Shown piece by piece: positions 12,401-25,999 of a DNA stretch of 64,000 bases. The notes below the pieces were generated by a model, which saw nothing but the letters and a program-made list of their open reading frames with translations, did no database searches and was not told where the DNA came from. The translations under genes were made by a program, and so were the position numbers. Where the stretch lies: assembly GCA_900239685.1 (NCBI GenBank), contig OENT01000746.1:1-64000 (forward strand), read 5' to 3'. Each line of letters starts with the position of its first letter. The first letter of the stretch is position 1. This stretch comes from Rotaria macrura. Its lineage: Eukaryota > Rotifera > Eurotatoria > Philodinida > Philodinidae.

Positions 12401-15400
12401 TTTCCTGTTATGGCAGAAATTTATTAGCATAATAACAATGAGCAATGATTTCGACTACTTGTTTTTTTTCAAGTTGCGTGAAACTAAATAGAGCTACTCC
12501 GATGAACATATTAGTAGTTTGTCTCTAGAGAACATTTCTATACATTGAATCAGTATCGAATAACAAAAACGATAAAAAAAATAAAAACAATTACTTTTGA
12601 TTTTTTATTTGAAGTTTCATTATCTGTTGAAAGTTTTCTTTTATTTATACTTTCATAACGTGTTTGATCAATGCGTCTTGCACTTTGTAGAACTTGTTGA
12701 AAAACTCGTTCATGTTCATCATCGTCATTATCATCATCATCATCTGTATTGGAATCATCATCATTGTCATTCTTATTCAATTTACTCATGATCATTTCCG
12801 GTTCATTGTCAAGACTTTTTGGTAATGCTAAATTAATATCGAAATAATTCGAATCAAAAAATGTTATAAATGAAGCAGCTATCGCTACGCTATTCTGTTG
12901 TTCAATGTCAATAGTGATAATCATTTCATCTTTAATATCATTACCATCAATTTTCGATAAGATATTTTCATTTATCCATGAAAAAGTTTCATGAGGAACA
13001 ATAGCTGGCATATATGTATACCAGCGATAAATATAACGTTGATTTATATGATATGCACGACCAGCTAAAAATGTTGATGCTTCACTAGTAATTTTTCGTT
13101 GAATATCATTCGATTTTGTTAATGTTATAACAGCATCTGTATGCATTAATCGATAAACTATTTCATTAAGTAAAGATTCAGGATACTGAGAAAATATGTA
13201 ATGAAGTATGAAGGCTTTGGTTGTACCCGAACGTTCAGTCGACAATAGTGAACTATGTGCTGCCATACTTATTGTTGAACTCAATATTGATTTCGCGGAT
13301 CTAAATAGGCAAAGTAATCGAATATGGAAAAAATTATTTGGTAAAATATTGTCGATTGATACTGATGGAAAATTCTTTTATATCGATGAAATCTACATTA
13401 GGAGTGAATACATGGTTGCATAAATTTATAAACTCAAGATATATTACTATCGATAACACGAGACGAGAAAAATCATTAGAATAAATTTTCAACTGCCAAA
13501 GTCAAATCAAAATGTCACTTCTCCGAGGTTCTGATAGGGTTACAACAAAACTCAAAGCCTTGAGGTTCGGTAGAAAATTATTTGGGTTATGCGTTTGATT
13601 TTAAATGATTCAAATATAACTAGGCCTTTTAAGATGAAGTCTCTCAAACGTAAAAGTAATCTGAAGCTTTATAAATCGATATAAACTGATTTGAATTTGA
13701 TGTAGATTTGGAATCTGGTGTGTGGCATTCGGATGGTTTTTGAAGTTGATTTCAGTATAATACGACTAAAAAGTTGGAATCATGTTAGATAAGAACCGAA
13801 TCCCAAGTCCTAATCTGTGACCAAATGTCAACGATATATTCAAGCCAAAATCTAATCTAGACTAAGCGATAGCAGGAATCATGAGACTCGAATCGAACCA
13901 AAATTCACATCTAGGAACTAGGCCCGAAACATATCCAAATCGAAACCCGAGTCCAAACATGACAAGAGTTGGCCGAAAATCCTAAATTTATTAAAGATTC
14001 GTTATGCCCAAAGGCTCTGGTATATATATATATATTAGCAGACAAAAGTCAGCCCTATCGCAAGCCTTTTAGTATTCTAGCGACATCTTCTCAATTACTC
14101 AGATTTCATGAAAAATCTTTTTCAATATAATACTTCTAAATTATTTTTGCCTATCAATTCTCTCCCTAAGATCGAATACATTGAGATATTAATAAGCAAA
14201 AGAGTGCATAAACATTTCTCAAGACTTAAAACTAGTTTAATGTTATTGTCGCTAATGGAAATATGTGTTGTAAATAAGAATTTTCACTCGAAATCATATT
14301 TGTTTGACAGAATTTCGAAAATTTTCGAAAGTAAAAGACACCATAGTTTTTAAGGAATTTCCCAGTTTATCCACGAGCATTCTCTTTATCTGAAATATCT
14401 CAAAACACTTCTTAACTGATTTGTTCTGGAAACTTCATTAAATCTACTGTTTTGTTCTACGATGAAGGTCCAATCATCCTTTTCATTTAAGACTTCGATG
14501 ATCTGTTTCAGTTAGAAAATTTTCGAAGCTAAGAAAAACAAACCCAGCTAATAACATGATTTGCTCCCAACTGTTCTCGGCATCTATCCTATTAATTTTA
14601 GAGCTACTTAACTGCGAAAGAAAATTCTGTCAATTATTTCGTTTGACTGTTAAGCAGTCATGTCTCAATGATATTTGTAATTCTACGAAAGAAATCATTA
14701 TTGAATTTTTTGATTTCAAACTTACTCAGGTTGACTCAATAATTGAAATTCTGATGGTGATTTTCCAATAATTTTGTATTGTTTTAAAAGTTCATCTTTT
14801 GTACTAGGTAAATATTCAATGGTGCCTTGTGGTATACAGTGTAAATATCCAGTGCGAATAAAATTTTGAAATTTATAATATATTCTTTCGAAGAGTAAAA
14901 GAAAAAAATGTTCATTTGATCGATATCGTTGTTTAAGATAACGTTTAGCTTCATTACGAAACGTTAACAGATACGTATCAGTGGAACAAAGAACAGATAA
15001 ATGTTCCAATTGACTGATACGTGTTTGTTGTGCCATATCATTTTTTATTTTTCGTACAACATTCTGAGGTGTTTTTGTACGAGCTGACCGTGGAAGAATA
15101 CGTATAAGACATGCACGAAATAATTCTTTATTAAATGGAAGAAATGCAGCTGGACGACGACTTCCAATTGGATTCGTTCCTTGAGATATGTCAGGAGTAT
15201 TGGGTTGTTTTTGAGGTAAATAGAATGCAAGTGCAGCATTAATCAAAGATATAACACGTTCTTCAATTGGTGACCAACGTACACGAAGAGCTGTTGAACT
15301 GACTTGTTCTAAAGTAGTAAAACAGAAATAAGGCGTATTTATTGTCCATAATATTCGTAGTTTCGAGTTCATATTTGTTTTATTTGTAGACACTCATCGA

Positions 15401-18400
15401 TATTAGAGGATGACTGAAAGAGCTTACTAAATGAACTCATTCTTCTCGGTGTGGTTTGATTTGATAAAAAAAACAAAGATCTATCTACTTGTACGTGAAA
15501 ATTCTAGTATCGTCATACAAGAGTTCATAGAAACGTGTCAGAAAACTATTGTAGATGATCTACATTGACTCGGTGAGAAATCTAATCGATTTTAGTAGTT
15601 CGACATTTTTTTTTCTTTCAATCAAAACTACTATTTTATTTCAATAACTGATCAGGGCCAATAATAATAATAACTTCGCTTTTGAACAGTGACTTCTCAT
15701 GCATTCAATGACAGAACAAATGAAAAAGCTTTTGGCAGTTAAATTCAACTCTATGTCAATGTTGTCATCGAGAAGAAAAGAATATAGTTGGCTTCGTATA
15801 TCCCTGAAATAGTGTTTCACATTTTTTTATGTAATGCACTAAAAACAATGACTGACCTTCATCATCAGATTCTTGTTCATCATTTAGTTTTCGTTTTTTC
15901 TTATTTTTTCGATTACTTATATTTTTTTGTATTGATGTATCACGTAAAATTTCATTGTAACGATTAACAATAATTTTATTCTTATCTCTCATATATTGAA
16001 ATAGTAATTTTTTACGTCTTTCAACAAATTGTATTTGATTTAATAATTCATAGGGTATAATATATCTTGATAAATGACCATAATTTTCAATGTCATGAGA
16101 TGGTTTAATTGATATATTTAGATTTCGTTTTGCTTTATGGAATATCGATGATGATCCTATTGTTGGTGTTGTTGCTGATAATATGGAATTCATCGGTGTA
16201 TCAAAATTTGTTGAGAAAATATTTGCACCACGTTTACGAATATTATTTTTACGTTTCTGTGCTAAATGTCTTGTATAGGAACGTTTAAGTGCGACATCAA
16301 TAGGCACACGTAATTCACAAACAGGTATACAACAATGATTAGCTTCACGATTGAGTAATTTCAATATACGTTTATTATTATACGGAAGTTTCCATGATTT
16401 ACGTAAGAATAAATATAAATCATAATCAAAACCAGCTGGTCCATTAGATTTACCGAGAGGTGTTTTGATTTCATTTATATTTTCGATTGCTATCGGTTTT
16501 ATTGCTTGTTTAAGTATGTCGACAATATGTAAACGATTTTGTTTACGTGAAAATATTTTTATACGGTATGTATTTAAGGCTATTTCAATTAAATCAAACC
16601 AAAAACGATTAACATTTGTCAATGATATTAAATTATACATTTGCTTTGGATAGTTCGACATATTATCAATTGGTTCATTAGAATTATTGGTTTGATTGAT
16701 TGTATTAATAAGATATGTTTTCGGATGGACATAAATCAATGTATTTAATTTTTCTAAACGACTTATTATTGGTCGATCGATAAAAGTGATCAGACCAAGT
16801 GTTGATAGATATTTCAGTACTTCTGTTATACGATATAAGTAATGACGACGAACAATAAGTGGATAACGCATTTCAGCTGGAAGATCACGCACCAGTATGT
16901 AACGTTTTGTTGGATGAGACAATAATTCCATTAAACCAGGAACTTTATATGGGACGTAAACAATAGCGAGAAATATCGATACAGGCATGCACATAAGAAA
17001 ATCATCTAGATACAGACAACCAGGAGGAATCGAACGACCACGAGTATCTAATGGTGGTACAAACGTTTTCCAATTTGCACCTTGATTTGACCCAATATAA
17101 CGGCGGCTGTTTGGGATAGAATTGAGAATAGATTGAACTTCAGCATCATTGGAGACTAGTGGTGGATCTATATCGGTGGTCGACTAAAAATAAAAATAGT
17201 TGAATGATTACTTCATAGCGATTATTGTTTTCTAGTGGATCTCGTCGGATTTGAAATTAACGAACGTGAACATTGATATTCTCAATGAAATTTTCTGAAC
17301 CTTACCATGTGCTTTAGAGAACAACAAGCATTCTATTATATGTTTTGTTTTAATAGTTTATCAATAAAAACTGAGTAGGTGAAGTTATCACCTACGTCCA
17401 GTCTTCAGATACTGAGTTCAGCAAGGTAGTCGTTCACGTTGACAACTCGACAATGAGCATCTTTTTGAATAGACAGGGCGTCGATTTGTGTATGGACCAA
17501 GTTTCCCAGTCGAATCTGGCTGGAAAATACTCGGATCTGCCGATTGCTTCATTTGCGTCTAGCAGCTACCCATATATCAACATTGAAGTACTCATTGAAA
17601 GTTCACTTTATCAATAATTGAAATTCAATAGCCATCCGATTCATAGGACGTTGTTTTTGCTCTGAGTTTTTCAACTATAATAACTAGCATACGGTGCAGA
17701 AAGATGGGATCCATCTTTGAGAATACTCACACGTGACAAATGACCCAAGAGATACAGCACTCGACTGAATAGTTTAATCTTTTAAGGATCTGAACTACGA
17801 TCTAATAAAACTATCGGAATGCATTAGCTTCTAAGTTTCCGTTCTTTCAGGTATTCATGTAAAAGTTTTGGATCTGTAGAAAATATCATTACTTTTTTCT
17901 TTAAAGTAAACTACAGAGTTCTTATTTCTTCTAGATGTTCTGACATTTGTTTTACTGATTCATTCAAAATGCTACGTTTTCCGACGATAGCGAATCATAC
18001 AAACACATTCCCTCTCTTCATAGGTCATCTGTTAGTTCTATTTTTATACATAGCATAGATTCTAATACGAAAATAGTATCATGGGGTTAATCTATTATCG
18101 ATCATTACGATTAATGTAACAAAAAGAAACAATTCTTAATTAAACTAATATCCATTACATGATCCTGAAAATTCAAATTAGAACATACGAGTTCTTATCA
18201 AAATTTCATGTTAAGATTTTTCGTTTCGTCATACCTCAATATTTTCATTATCAACTTTTCCTTCATAACCATAGAGTAAATAAAAAAGAAATTTATGTAA
18301 AATAGCACATCGTTGAAATTTATACACATAACCATAACAATTTCCAAAGCCGGTGATATTTTCCAATGGTTTCTTTTTCAATATAGCGATTTTTTCTTCT

Positions 18401-21400
18401 TCCAGTCCATTATTAAATAAATTATCAAGTGTTATTTTAACATTATCATCCAATGATTTCTCTTCTTCTACAATTTGATCTTGTTGTTGATCAACGCTGG
18501 TAGTCGGTAGTTTTTGGCGCGATGTTTGCTTCGATTTATTCGTCGATGGTGTCGTTGTTGTGGCCGTGGATGGTACTTCAATAGTGTCTTGTGATAATTC
18601 AATTTTAAATTGTTGTATACGTTCACAATTAGGTGTTACAGTGTCACAATTCATAGCTAAACAAATGATGGTTCGTGATTGCTTGATACGTGCTGTAAAA
18701 CGAAATAGAAATTTATGAACTTTCTCAAGTTCATCAACTAATTTATCCAATGTTTTACGATCCATATGTATGGTTAAACCTTCATCACGTTCACTTGACA
18801 TAATTGCAGCACGTAAATCTGTTAATGTACATATAGGATGTTCTTGCATATAGGAACGTATTAAATCAAGACGATGTTCACGTTTAATATTTATACGTTT
18901 AACGGGATTAACTCGAGTTTTTAATTTCTTTTTCGGAGGTTCTGTTGAAACTGTTTGCAGGGATGGACGCCATAAAATTTCCGATGATACAAGACGTGAT
19001 AGTAATGGCTCATTGTCTAGATGTTCCGCATCAACTGGTTCACATTTGATAAACGACATGGAATTCGATGATGGACTTTCAACTAGAAGCACACGAATTC
19101 AATTTAAGAACATTCGAATGCGATACATTCTTGATTTTTTACAAATATGATTCAAAGGAGATAATGTTAATACTCGGTTTTAAATATGTCGTGTCATTTT
19201 ACCGTACTCGATTACGGTTAACATTTTCGAATCGAGCATCATGAAAAACTGATGACATTTTCATAGAATTTCTATTTAGAGTTATAGGTATTTTACTAAA
19301 TTTTTAGTCTCGGATATAAAATACACAAGAAGATCGAATGATAGTAAATGAATGCGACGAAGAGATATGACCAACATAAGCAACGGCTTTTAAACTGATA
19401 TTATAAGTTTCATCTACATAATTCTATGACTGTGGCGATCCGTCTATTGTAACAGAGTGACTTTGACTGTTTCTAGAAAAATATCTTGATTTTCCTCAAA
19501 ATATGCAAGGACAAAAAAGATTCATAAGTTTCGAGTTGAAGATGAGCTAGGAGACAGATCTTTGCAAATCTTGTGATTTATTCTTTCCATGAAACGAGAA
19601 TAACAAATATGATGATTTCTGTGACATTTCCTCGCGTTAACATTTAAATTTATGAAAAAATTCGAATTTCCAGTCCAATTGCTATTGTTATTGAGTTCTT
19701 GCATAAAACGTAGAAAAAGACTCTTGCTGAAGGAATACTTCCATAATAATCAGCGAACTACCTCATGCAATAAGTCTCAACAGAATGAGTGAAACAAGTC
19801 ATTGACTACCTTCTGCAGTTGGGATTGAGTTTTAAAAAAGTAATACAATCATTCTTATCGCATAACTACATACTAGAAATGTCAATAGCTTTCGACTTTG
19901 AGATCATAGGAAGAGAACACTGGTTTCTATTATTCGATTTCAAAATACAATGCAGTTGTTTGTTTTTTTAATAACTCAAGAATTCAAGCAGCTACCGATC
20001 TTGTGTCTTCAACATTTGAAAGAGAAATGTCGGACATATAATTGCATGCTAAAATATGATTGATTTTCTATTGACTAATCAGAGGAATTCTCGATCGACA
20101 TTTTAAAACCTATATTCTGAAAGTGTCTTTCATTAGATTTCCCTTTGAAGATTCGATGAGAAATATTGTTCTCGTTCGATCAACTGACGGCTTGTTGATG
20201 TAGTTCTTTTCCCTCGCAGTTACAAGAGTTTTTCTGAGACCTCTGATTTCAGCCAATTTAACGCAGAACATCCGGGAANNNNNNNNNNNNNNNNNNNNNN
20301 NNNNNNNNNNNNNNNNNNNNNNNNNNNNNNNNNNNNNNNNNNNNNNNNNNNNNNNNNNNNNNNNNNNNNNNNNNNNNNNNNNNNNNNNNNNNNNNNNNNN
20401 NNNNNNNNNNNNNNNNNNNNNNNNNNNTTCAAAGGGAAATCTAATGAAAGACACTTTCAGAATATAGGTTTTAAAATGTCGATCGAGAATTCCTCTGATT
20501 AGTCAATAGAAAATCAATCATATTTTAGCATGTAATCATATGTCCGACATTTCTCTTTCAAATGTTGAAGACACAAGATCGGTAGCTGCTTGAATTCTTG
20601 AGTTATTAAAAAAACAAACAACTGCATTGTATTTTGAAATCAATTATAGTTGTTCATATTCTAAAATATTTTTATTGTCAAGCACATTTAACTTTAAGGT
20701 TTTACTTAGCTCAAAATATAACAATAAAGTGTCGATCGAATTCTGAACGACACAGCTCATGAGATTTTAGTATCTCGAGGTTTTTTCATACTTCAATATT
20801 GTCTATATTAAGTACGGAGTTCGAACTCAAAAGAGATGAAACTATTCGTAAATCAATAGAAAATTGATTGGCTTTCTTCACGAGAAAGTATTTGATTTTA
20901 AATATATACCTATGGTCGCCTCTACGTCGTCGTTTTGTTTCTTAGTCGATTTCTTTCGTTTGATACGTGGTGTTTTGGATATAATCTGCTGTCGAACATT
21001 GCTATTTGTCGATGGCGTTGTTGCTGTTGATGATGATGCTTTACTTGTTGTTGGCATGAATTTTTTCAATACAATCTATTATAATAATTAATGATTATTC
21101 AATAGTCTTCTTCAGATAAACGAAAATAATATATATACGTATATATATATATATGTATCTTACTCGATTTTCCATAATTTTTCCTTTCTGATTCAATTGA
21201 ACACTTTTCAATGAGATATGTTTCATATTTTTCGTCAGAGATTTTATTTCAGATCTTGCTGAATAAAATGATAAATGACAAATATTAGCTAAATCTCGTT
21301 GCGACAAACCAATATCTTTAACTTGTTCAAGTAACTGATAATATTGAAAGTGATACGGTCGATCAATGTACAATCGAAGATTTTTTTGATCCAATTTACT

Positions 21401-22507
21401 GGATGCTTCTGATAATGGTAACATATTAGAATCATCATCATCTGCATCAATAACATCATCTTCATCATCATCATTTTCATCCGATTGCTCATTGTCGTCA
21501 CTTGACGATGCTAATTCTTCATCATCATCTTTACTTGTATTGCTTGATTTTAAACGAAAAAATGTATAGGATCGTAAACGTATTCGATTATTTATACAAA
21601 TTAATGTTGATGAATCATCTTCGTTATTTAGAAATTTTTTCAGATCATATTCATTCATTGTTTTATTATATTTTTCAATTAAATTTAAACGTTTACATTT
21701 TCTCATTAATGAACGAAACGATTTCTCACCTAATGATAAATATGTTTTTAAATGATTTCGTTCACATGATTCATTTTTACACTGTTCCAAATAAGTTTTC
21801 AAACGATCGATTATTGTATATTTTGAATTTAAATAATCACTTGTTGTTAGATAACGTGTCATGATTAATATGGGTTGTTTAAGTGTACCTATTAATTGAC
21901 GTGTTAGATTTAATTTTTTTATAATATCCAATGATATTAATTGTTTCAGATAATAGAATAAGGATTTACTATTAATATTGAAAATTTTTGATAGACCATC
22001 ATTGCCAGATGTTGGTATGCCTTTTGAACGTGTTTTACAAATACATTCAAGTAATGCATATTCATATTTACTAAATAATTGTTTTGTGTCATATCGACCT
22101 TGTACAATACGAAATTCACGAACATTTTGTTCAACAACTAAATGTATACGATCAATATTTGGTATATTGTTAAGAATGGTATAGTCCGATTTATTTGTTA
22201 ATAATTTTCGTTGATTATATGATGATGAATAACCACGATTATTTAATTCAGGATTATCAATTGCAAGATCATTGGATGATGATATTGAATGTAGTTTTTC
22301 TGGTAATTCATAAATTTCAATGCATGAACATGAGAGAAGAGTTTTCCATATATATGAACGGAAATAGTCATCAGTAGATAACTGATTATTAGTTGAGAGA
22401 AGTATAGGTTTAACAATTGAATATAAATGATTGAATGTACAGCCATCAAGACCTTCGACAGATAATTCATCAACAAGAATATCTCGAAAATGATTCCAAT
22501 TCATCAT
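9490..22507 (-). CDS. GTF3C1: General transcription factor 3C polypeptide 1 (TFIIIC largest subunit), eight exons, 2121 aa
   Basis: TFIIIC binds the internal B-box of tRNA genes and recruits TFIIIB for RNA polymerase III. Exons on the minus strand: 22507-21164, 21075-20910, 19082-18235, 17183-15857, 15392-14726, 13300-12595, 11687-10884 and 9993-9490. All seven junctions keep phase and total 6366 nt, giving 2121 residues; the human protein is about 2109. Residues 1-70 resemble a winged helix. Residues 145-200 match the B-block-binding domain (LLECICKTRSKGIPTSGNDG). Basic and acidic linkers lie near 326-360 and 484-500. Exon 5 has the conserved RWSPIEERVISLI SANT/Myb-like region. Exon 8 has the family C-terminus (YIIDHPGTNLDCLYEHY, then the YDCLAKFGVSFP end). 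Exon 7 encodes a C2H2 zinc finger. Introns run from 88 to 1827 bp. Intron 2 holds an assembly gap, so an extra exon there cannot be excluded. The acceptor of exon 5 (GATGAG) is weak. Confidence 0.92.
11556..11627 (-). other. C2H2 zinc finger encoded inside GTF3C1 exon 7
   Basis: Residues about 1707-1730 read YQCSECSKSFLNRTSLVRH followed by RHRQH. Spacing is canonical: C-x2-C-x3-F-x5-L-x2-H-x4-H, with C1709, C1712, F1716, L1722, H1725 and H1730. It lies in frame between the SANT-containing middle and the C-terminal winged-helix region. I know of no such finger in the human or yeast orthologues. Confidence 0.75.
19936..20149 (+). repeat. Left arm of a 214 bp inverted repeat at an assembly gap
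   Basis: This arm is the reverse complement of 20428-20641 with only two differences, both near 20040-20050 (CATATAATTGCATGC against CATATGATTACATGC). It lies wholly within intron 2 of GTF3C1. Confidence 0.9.
20279..20427. other. Assembly gap, 149 unknown bases
   Basis: A run of N inside intron 2 of GTF3C1. Its right edge abuts the right arm of the inverted repeat exactly. The intron phase agrees on both sides (phase 1), so no coding base need be missing, but a cassette exon could be hidden. Confidence 0.95.
20428..20641 (-). repeat. Right arm of the 214 bp inverted repeat
   Basis: Starts at the first base after the gap and matches 20149 down to 19936. Beyond 20641 the two sides are unrelated, so the outer boundary is sharp. 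Confidence 0.9.
21131..21156. repeat. AT dinucleotide microsatellite in GTF3C1 intron 1
   Basis: TATATATACGTATATATATATATATG directly follows the donor of exon 1. Similar AT runs occur at 7427-7445, 14021-14035, 48057-48074, 55065-55087 and 55521-55537. Confidence 0.8.
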
Positions 22508-24147
22508 CGGTACTGTTTTCTAACGTTAAGAAAATACTTTGGATCAGATTCGAACTCAAGACTGATGCAAGATGAAAACAATTCGGATTGGTTCTATTTT
22601 TATCTTTTATGTCGTTTCTTTTTCTTTTCATGTTTTTGTATGTATACTACGATAGATGGCGGGATACAGCAGACAGTTGGTATTGCGTATTATTTAGAAA
22701 TCAAAATGATTCAAAATGTTCAATAATATATTTAAGGTCTAAATGCTTTGGCTATCAATTTAATAGAGCTTTTATACTGAAAAGAAGTTATTTATTTATT
22801 GAACGTGATCAAGATCACGCCTAAGCCATCGAATAGAAGCATTGATAGAGATACTATTACAGGCTTCGTTTCTTTGTACACTTGGCTTGAATATATGACT
22901 CGAGTTTTGTATCAATAGATTCAGAGTGTCATGGGGCTGGTAAATGTTTTTTCGAGGAGCCTAAACATGATACAATGAATATTAGAAGAAAAGGTTTGAT
23001 CTTAAAAGGCTATTAGCTTTTGGTTTTTAGCTGAAGACTTTCAGAGGTTATAAATTTACATTTCTAAGCTCAGTTTTTTGTATTATATAAGGGTAGGTGG
23101 AAGAAAGTTTGAGAGGGGCTCTGAATCTTGATAATTCTAATTCGATATCCGAAAACGAAGCATCTTTTTCGAGATAAGAAATCGAATATACGGGTACATT
23201 ATGATTTCAAAAGACTGAATTTCGTGGGTATCAATGTTGGAATTATACAGATCATATAACATGATTCATGTCGATCACTCTTGTTACGATTGAATTTTCT
23301 TCGTCTAATATCTATTATCTAAATAGCAATATCGATGTGATGAACGAAAAATAAAGAAAGAACTCAACATCTGTAACCATTAAAAAGTTTTACGCATTAA
23401 CAAATTTTATTTCTTCGTATGCTTCTCTTGTCTTGGATCGCTTTTAAGTCGTAAAAAAGTTATTTTAGTACAGCGCACCATCTGTATATGAAGTAGTGGT
23501 GTACTATTCATCTATGTATAAGCTACTCGCAGCAAGACAAGGAAAATATGAACTCTCGTTTACGCATTACTCGATCGAACTTGATGTATATGCAGCCTTG
23601 ATCGCGTTCTCTTTTAACTATGAAAGTACGCGAATCTCTTACAAAAATAAAACGTGAAAAAAAAACCTCAGTCTTTGTAAATTGCGTTTCATTCTGGAGA
23701 GACAATCTACATCCACTATACTATTGCACTGCAAATAAGTTGAAAATTCATTCAATATATCATACTATGTAGTTAAATGAATCATATTTTAGAATAATGT
23801 TTTTCTAGTTTGTGTATAATAAAAAATTTTCGTTATGGTATAAATTATACTGTATATAAATTGATCATGTATTTGAAATTTTGCTCCTTGGTATGTATTT
23901 CAATTATGAGTTTGGCATGATGCAGCGAAAGAAATCGACTGATCTGTTAAAATATTATAGTGAATGATGAAAAATTTCATTACTAATCTTTTAATTTTTA
24001 TTTCTTCAATAGTTACGGTTGGACTTGTTTTTGAAAAACACGTCCAACACTCGTCATAAATGTAATTTAGCGTGTTTACTTCCTCATCGATAAGTCACTA
24101 CCATTTGCTTTATAGGTGAGTTTTTGTATGACTTTTCCGCAAAAAGG
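22508..24147. promoter_or_regulatory. GTF3C1 upstream region and intergenic DNA
   Basis: On the minus strand, TATTTTCTTAACGTTAG ends 12 bases before the GTF3C1 start codon, a pyrimidine-rich acceptor that suits a trans-splice site. The rest of this 1.6 kb holds only short chance frames. No core promoter motif is clear enough to call. Confidence 0.35.
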
Positions 24148-25005
24148 ATGAAGACGAGTGTACATGTGATGTCGAAGCACGTTTCTAAAAGTAGAAAGTT
24201 CGAAGTTCTCAGTAATGACTTACTTTGGGGTGTATTTGATTATTTTACGTCAAAAGGAATCCATCAATCATTTGGCAACCTCAATAAGCGTTTCAATAGT
24301 GTTATCGAAAACTATTCACATTACGTTGATCTACAGTTTAGTACAATAATTCCAAATCATGTTTGTTCACTAAAAATAAGCGCCAAATATCAATTGGTTT
24401 GGTGGCCTATTGTTATGTATGACGTTGTCTCAAACATTCGAGCTTTGTCCTAAGCCAATATAAAATTGTCGCAAGTTGTAAATGTACTCAATTCTATCGA
24501 CTTGAAACAATTAAAAAATATATATCTGGGTGTGTGTCATGACGATGAATATATTATTCGTAATCATATGAGCACTCTACAAGAGTCTATACTTGCATTG
24601 GGTGAATATCAATTGTATCGATGTCATTTGCGAAGTGAAATTGAATGTGATATCGATCGATTACCGTCTCTACTTACTGCAATCGAATATCTTTATCTCG
24701 ATGGCTGGACGGATTTTTCTTTTCTCTCCATGTGTCTATCTCGTATGTCTCGTTTGAAATATCTTCGAACATCCATACGTAATTCAACGTAGAATCCTCT
24801 AAAATCAACTTCGAGTCAAATCAGTCGTCTTGTCTTGCGTCTACATCCAGAATGTTCGACAGATGAACTTACAGAATTTTTAGATATTTGTTGCCCATGC
24901 ATCGAACTTTTAGTTCTCGACATATCGATATTAGAATTGTTTCAAGTAGATTCCTTGTTAGAATCCATTGAAGAAATTAAATGGGTTTTGTTTGGAATTT
25001 CCTGA
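24148..25005 (+). pseudogene. F-box protein relic with two in-frame stops
   Basis: From the ATG at 24148 one frame runs to 25005 but is broken by TAA at about 24451-24453 and TAG at 24790-24792. The protein sense continues in the same frame after each stop, so these are nonsense changes, not frameshifts. Residues near 17-32 (FEVLSNDLLWGVFDYF) match the start of an F-box, the Skp1-binding motif of SCF ubiquitin ligases. The following sequence is leucine-rich (LYLDGWTDFSFL, LVLRLHPECSTDELTEFLD), like the LRR-type tails of F-box proteins. Such F-box genes are multicopy in bdelloids. Stop-codon readthrough is not excluded, but decay is simpler. Confidence 0.65.
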
Positions 25006-25999
25006 ACAACCAGTAGATGGGAAAAATGCGGATTTTGCGTGAACTGCAAAGTTATAAAACAGGAAAGTAACGATAGAAGATAGTGAATTGAGGGAAAAGA
25101 TCGTTCTATTGGCTTTGAATTTTTTCATGAAAATTGATATTTAAGACGATTTGTCCGAGTTCGCCTGCTTTTCCTAGAAGAGCTTTTTACGTTCGAATAT
25201 TGTCGCATATTTTTAATTTAATGGCAAGGATCATTAGTAAATAGAGCAAGAATAAAATCTTGAGCGAATGCTTTGATATCCAAAGAGACCATGATAATCG
25301 ACGAATTCAAATTACTTATAAATCAACTGTTAGACAAATAATCAGCGTTGACCCCTTTTTTATGTGTTCGGGTGTAGATGTCCGAGAATGGGAATGGGTT
25401 CGGCTTAATCGTTTTGATCCTATCGTAGTGGATCGGTCAAAATAGTTTTACCTGTTGTAGAAAATTTTATCACTACTAAATTTTCCTACATGTGCTGAGG
25501 GTGTGAGTCACGTAAACGAGTATATTTTCACTTATCAAAACCCAGTTCATATTCACTAATATTGGCAGTTAGCTTTCATGATTTTTACTGTTTCTTTTTC
25601 TATTCATCTTCTTTTAATTTCTTACTTATTTCCAAATTTGAATGTTCCGTCGCAAAAAGAACAGTTACACATAGAACCTGATACATTATGAAATGCATCC
25701 TCGACGAAATTTACTTGATACTATCGTATACAAGATGATCGTAAGCCGACATGACGATAGAAGATAGTGATTATCTGATCATATTCAGAAATACGAGATA
25801 AAAAGAGTAGTAATGGTGCTCTAGTTTTTGAACGATGAATTTTGTCATTTTCAGTCAAATCTACATGAAAGAACACTCTAGCAAATCTTCAACGGATGAT
25901 GTCGGAGAAAATTTTCAATCCCAAAACGATTCCTCTGTCATCAATTAATACTCGTGTACTATCTGCATGGTTTATGTATTTTTTATGAACTAGTATTGT
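25006..25999. other. Intergenic between two decayed genes
   Basis: A 61-codon frame at 25260-25445 is present but has no recognisable domain. Nothing else is supported. Confidence 0.4.

Noticed and set aside
15045-15239. Second minus-strand frame inside GTF3C1 exon 5
   Set aside because: Shifted frame of a well supported exon.
20110-20454. Minus-strand frames across the N run
   Set aside because: Open only because N codons are read through; the region is intronic.
22195-22824. Plus-strand frames opposite and just beyond GTF3C1 exon 1
   Set aside because: Shadows of the coding strand or chance AT-rich frames with no domain.
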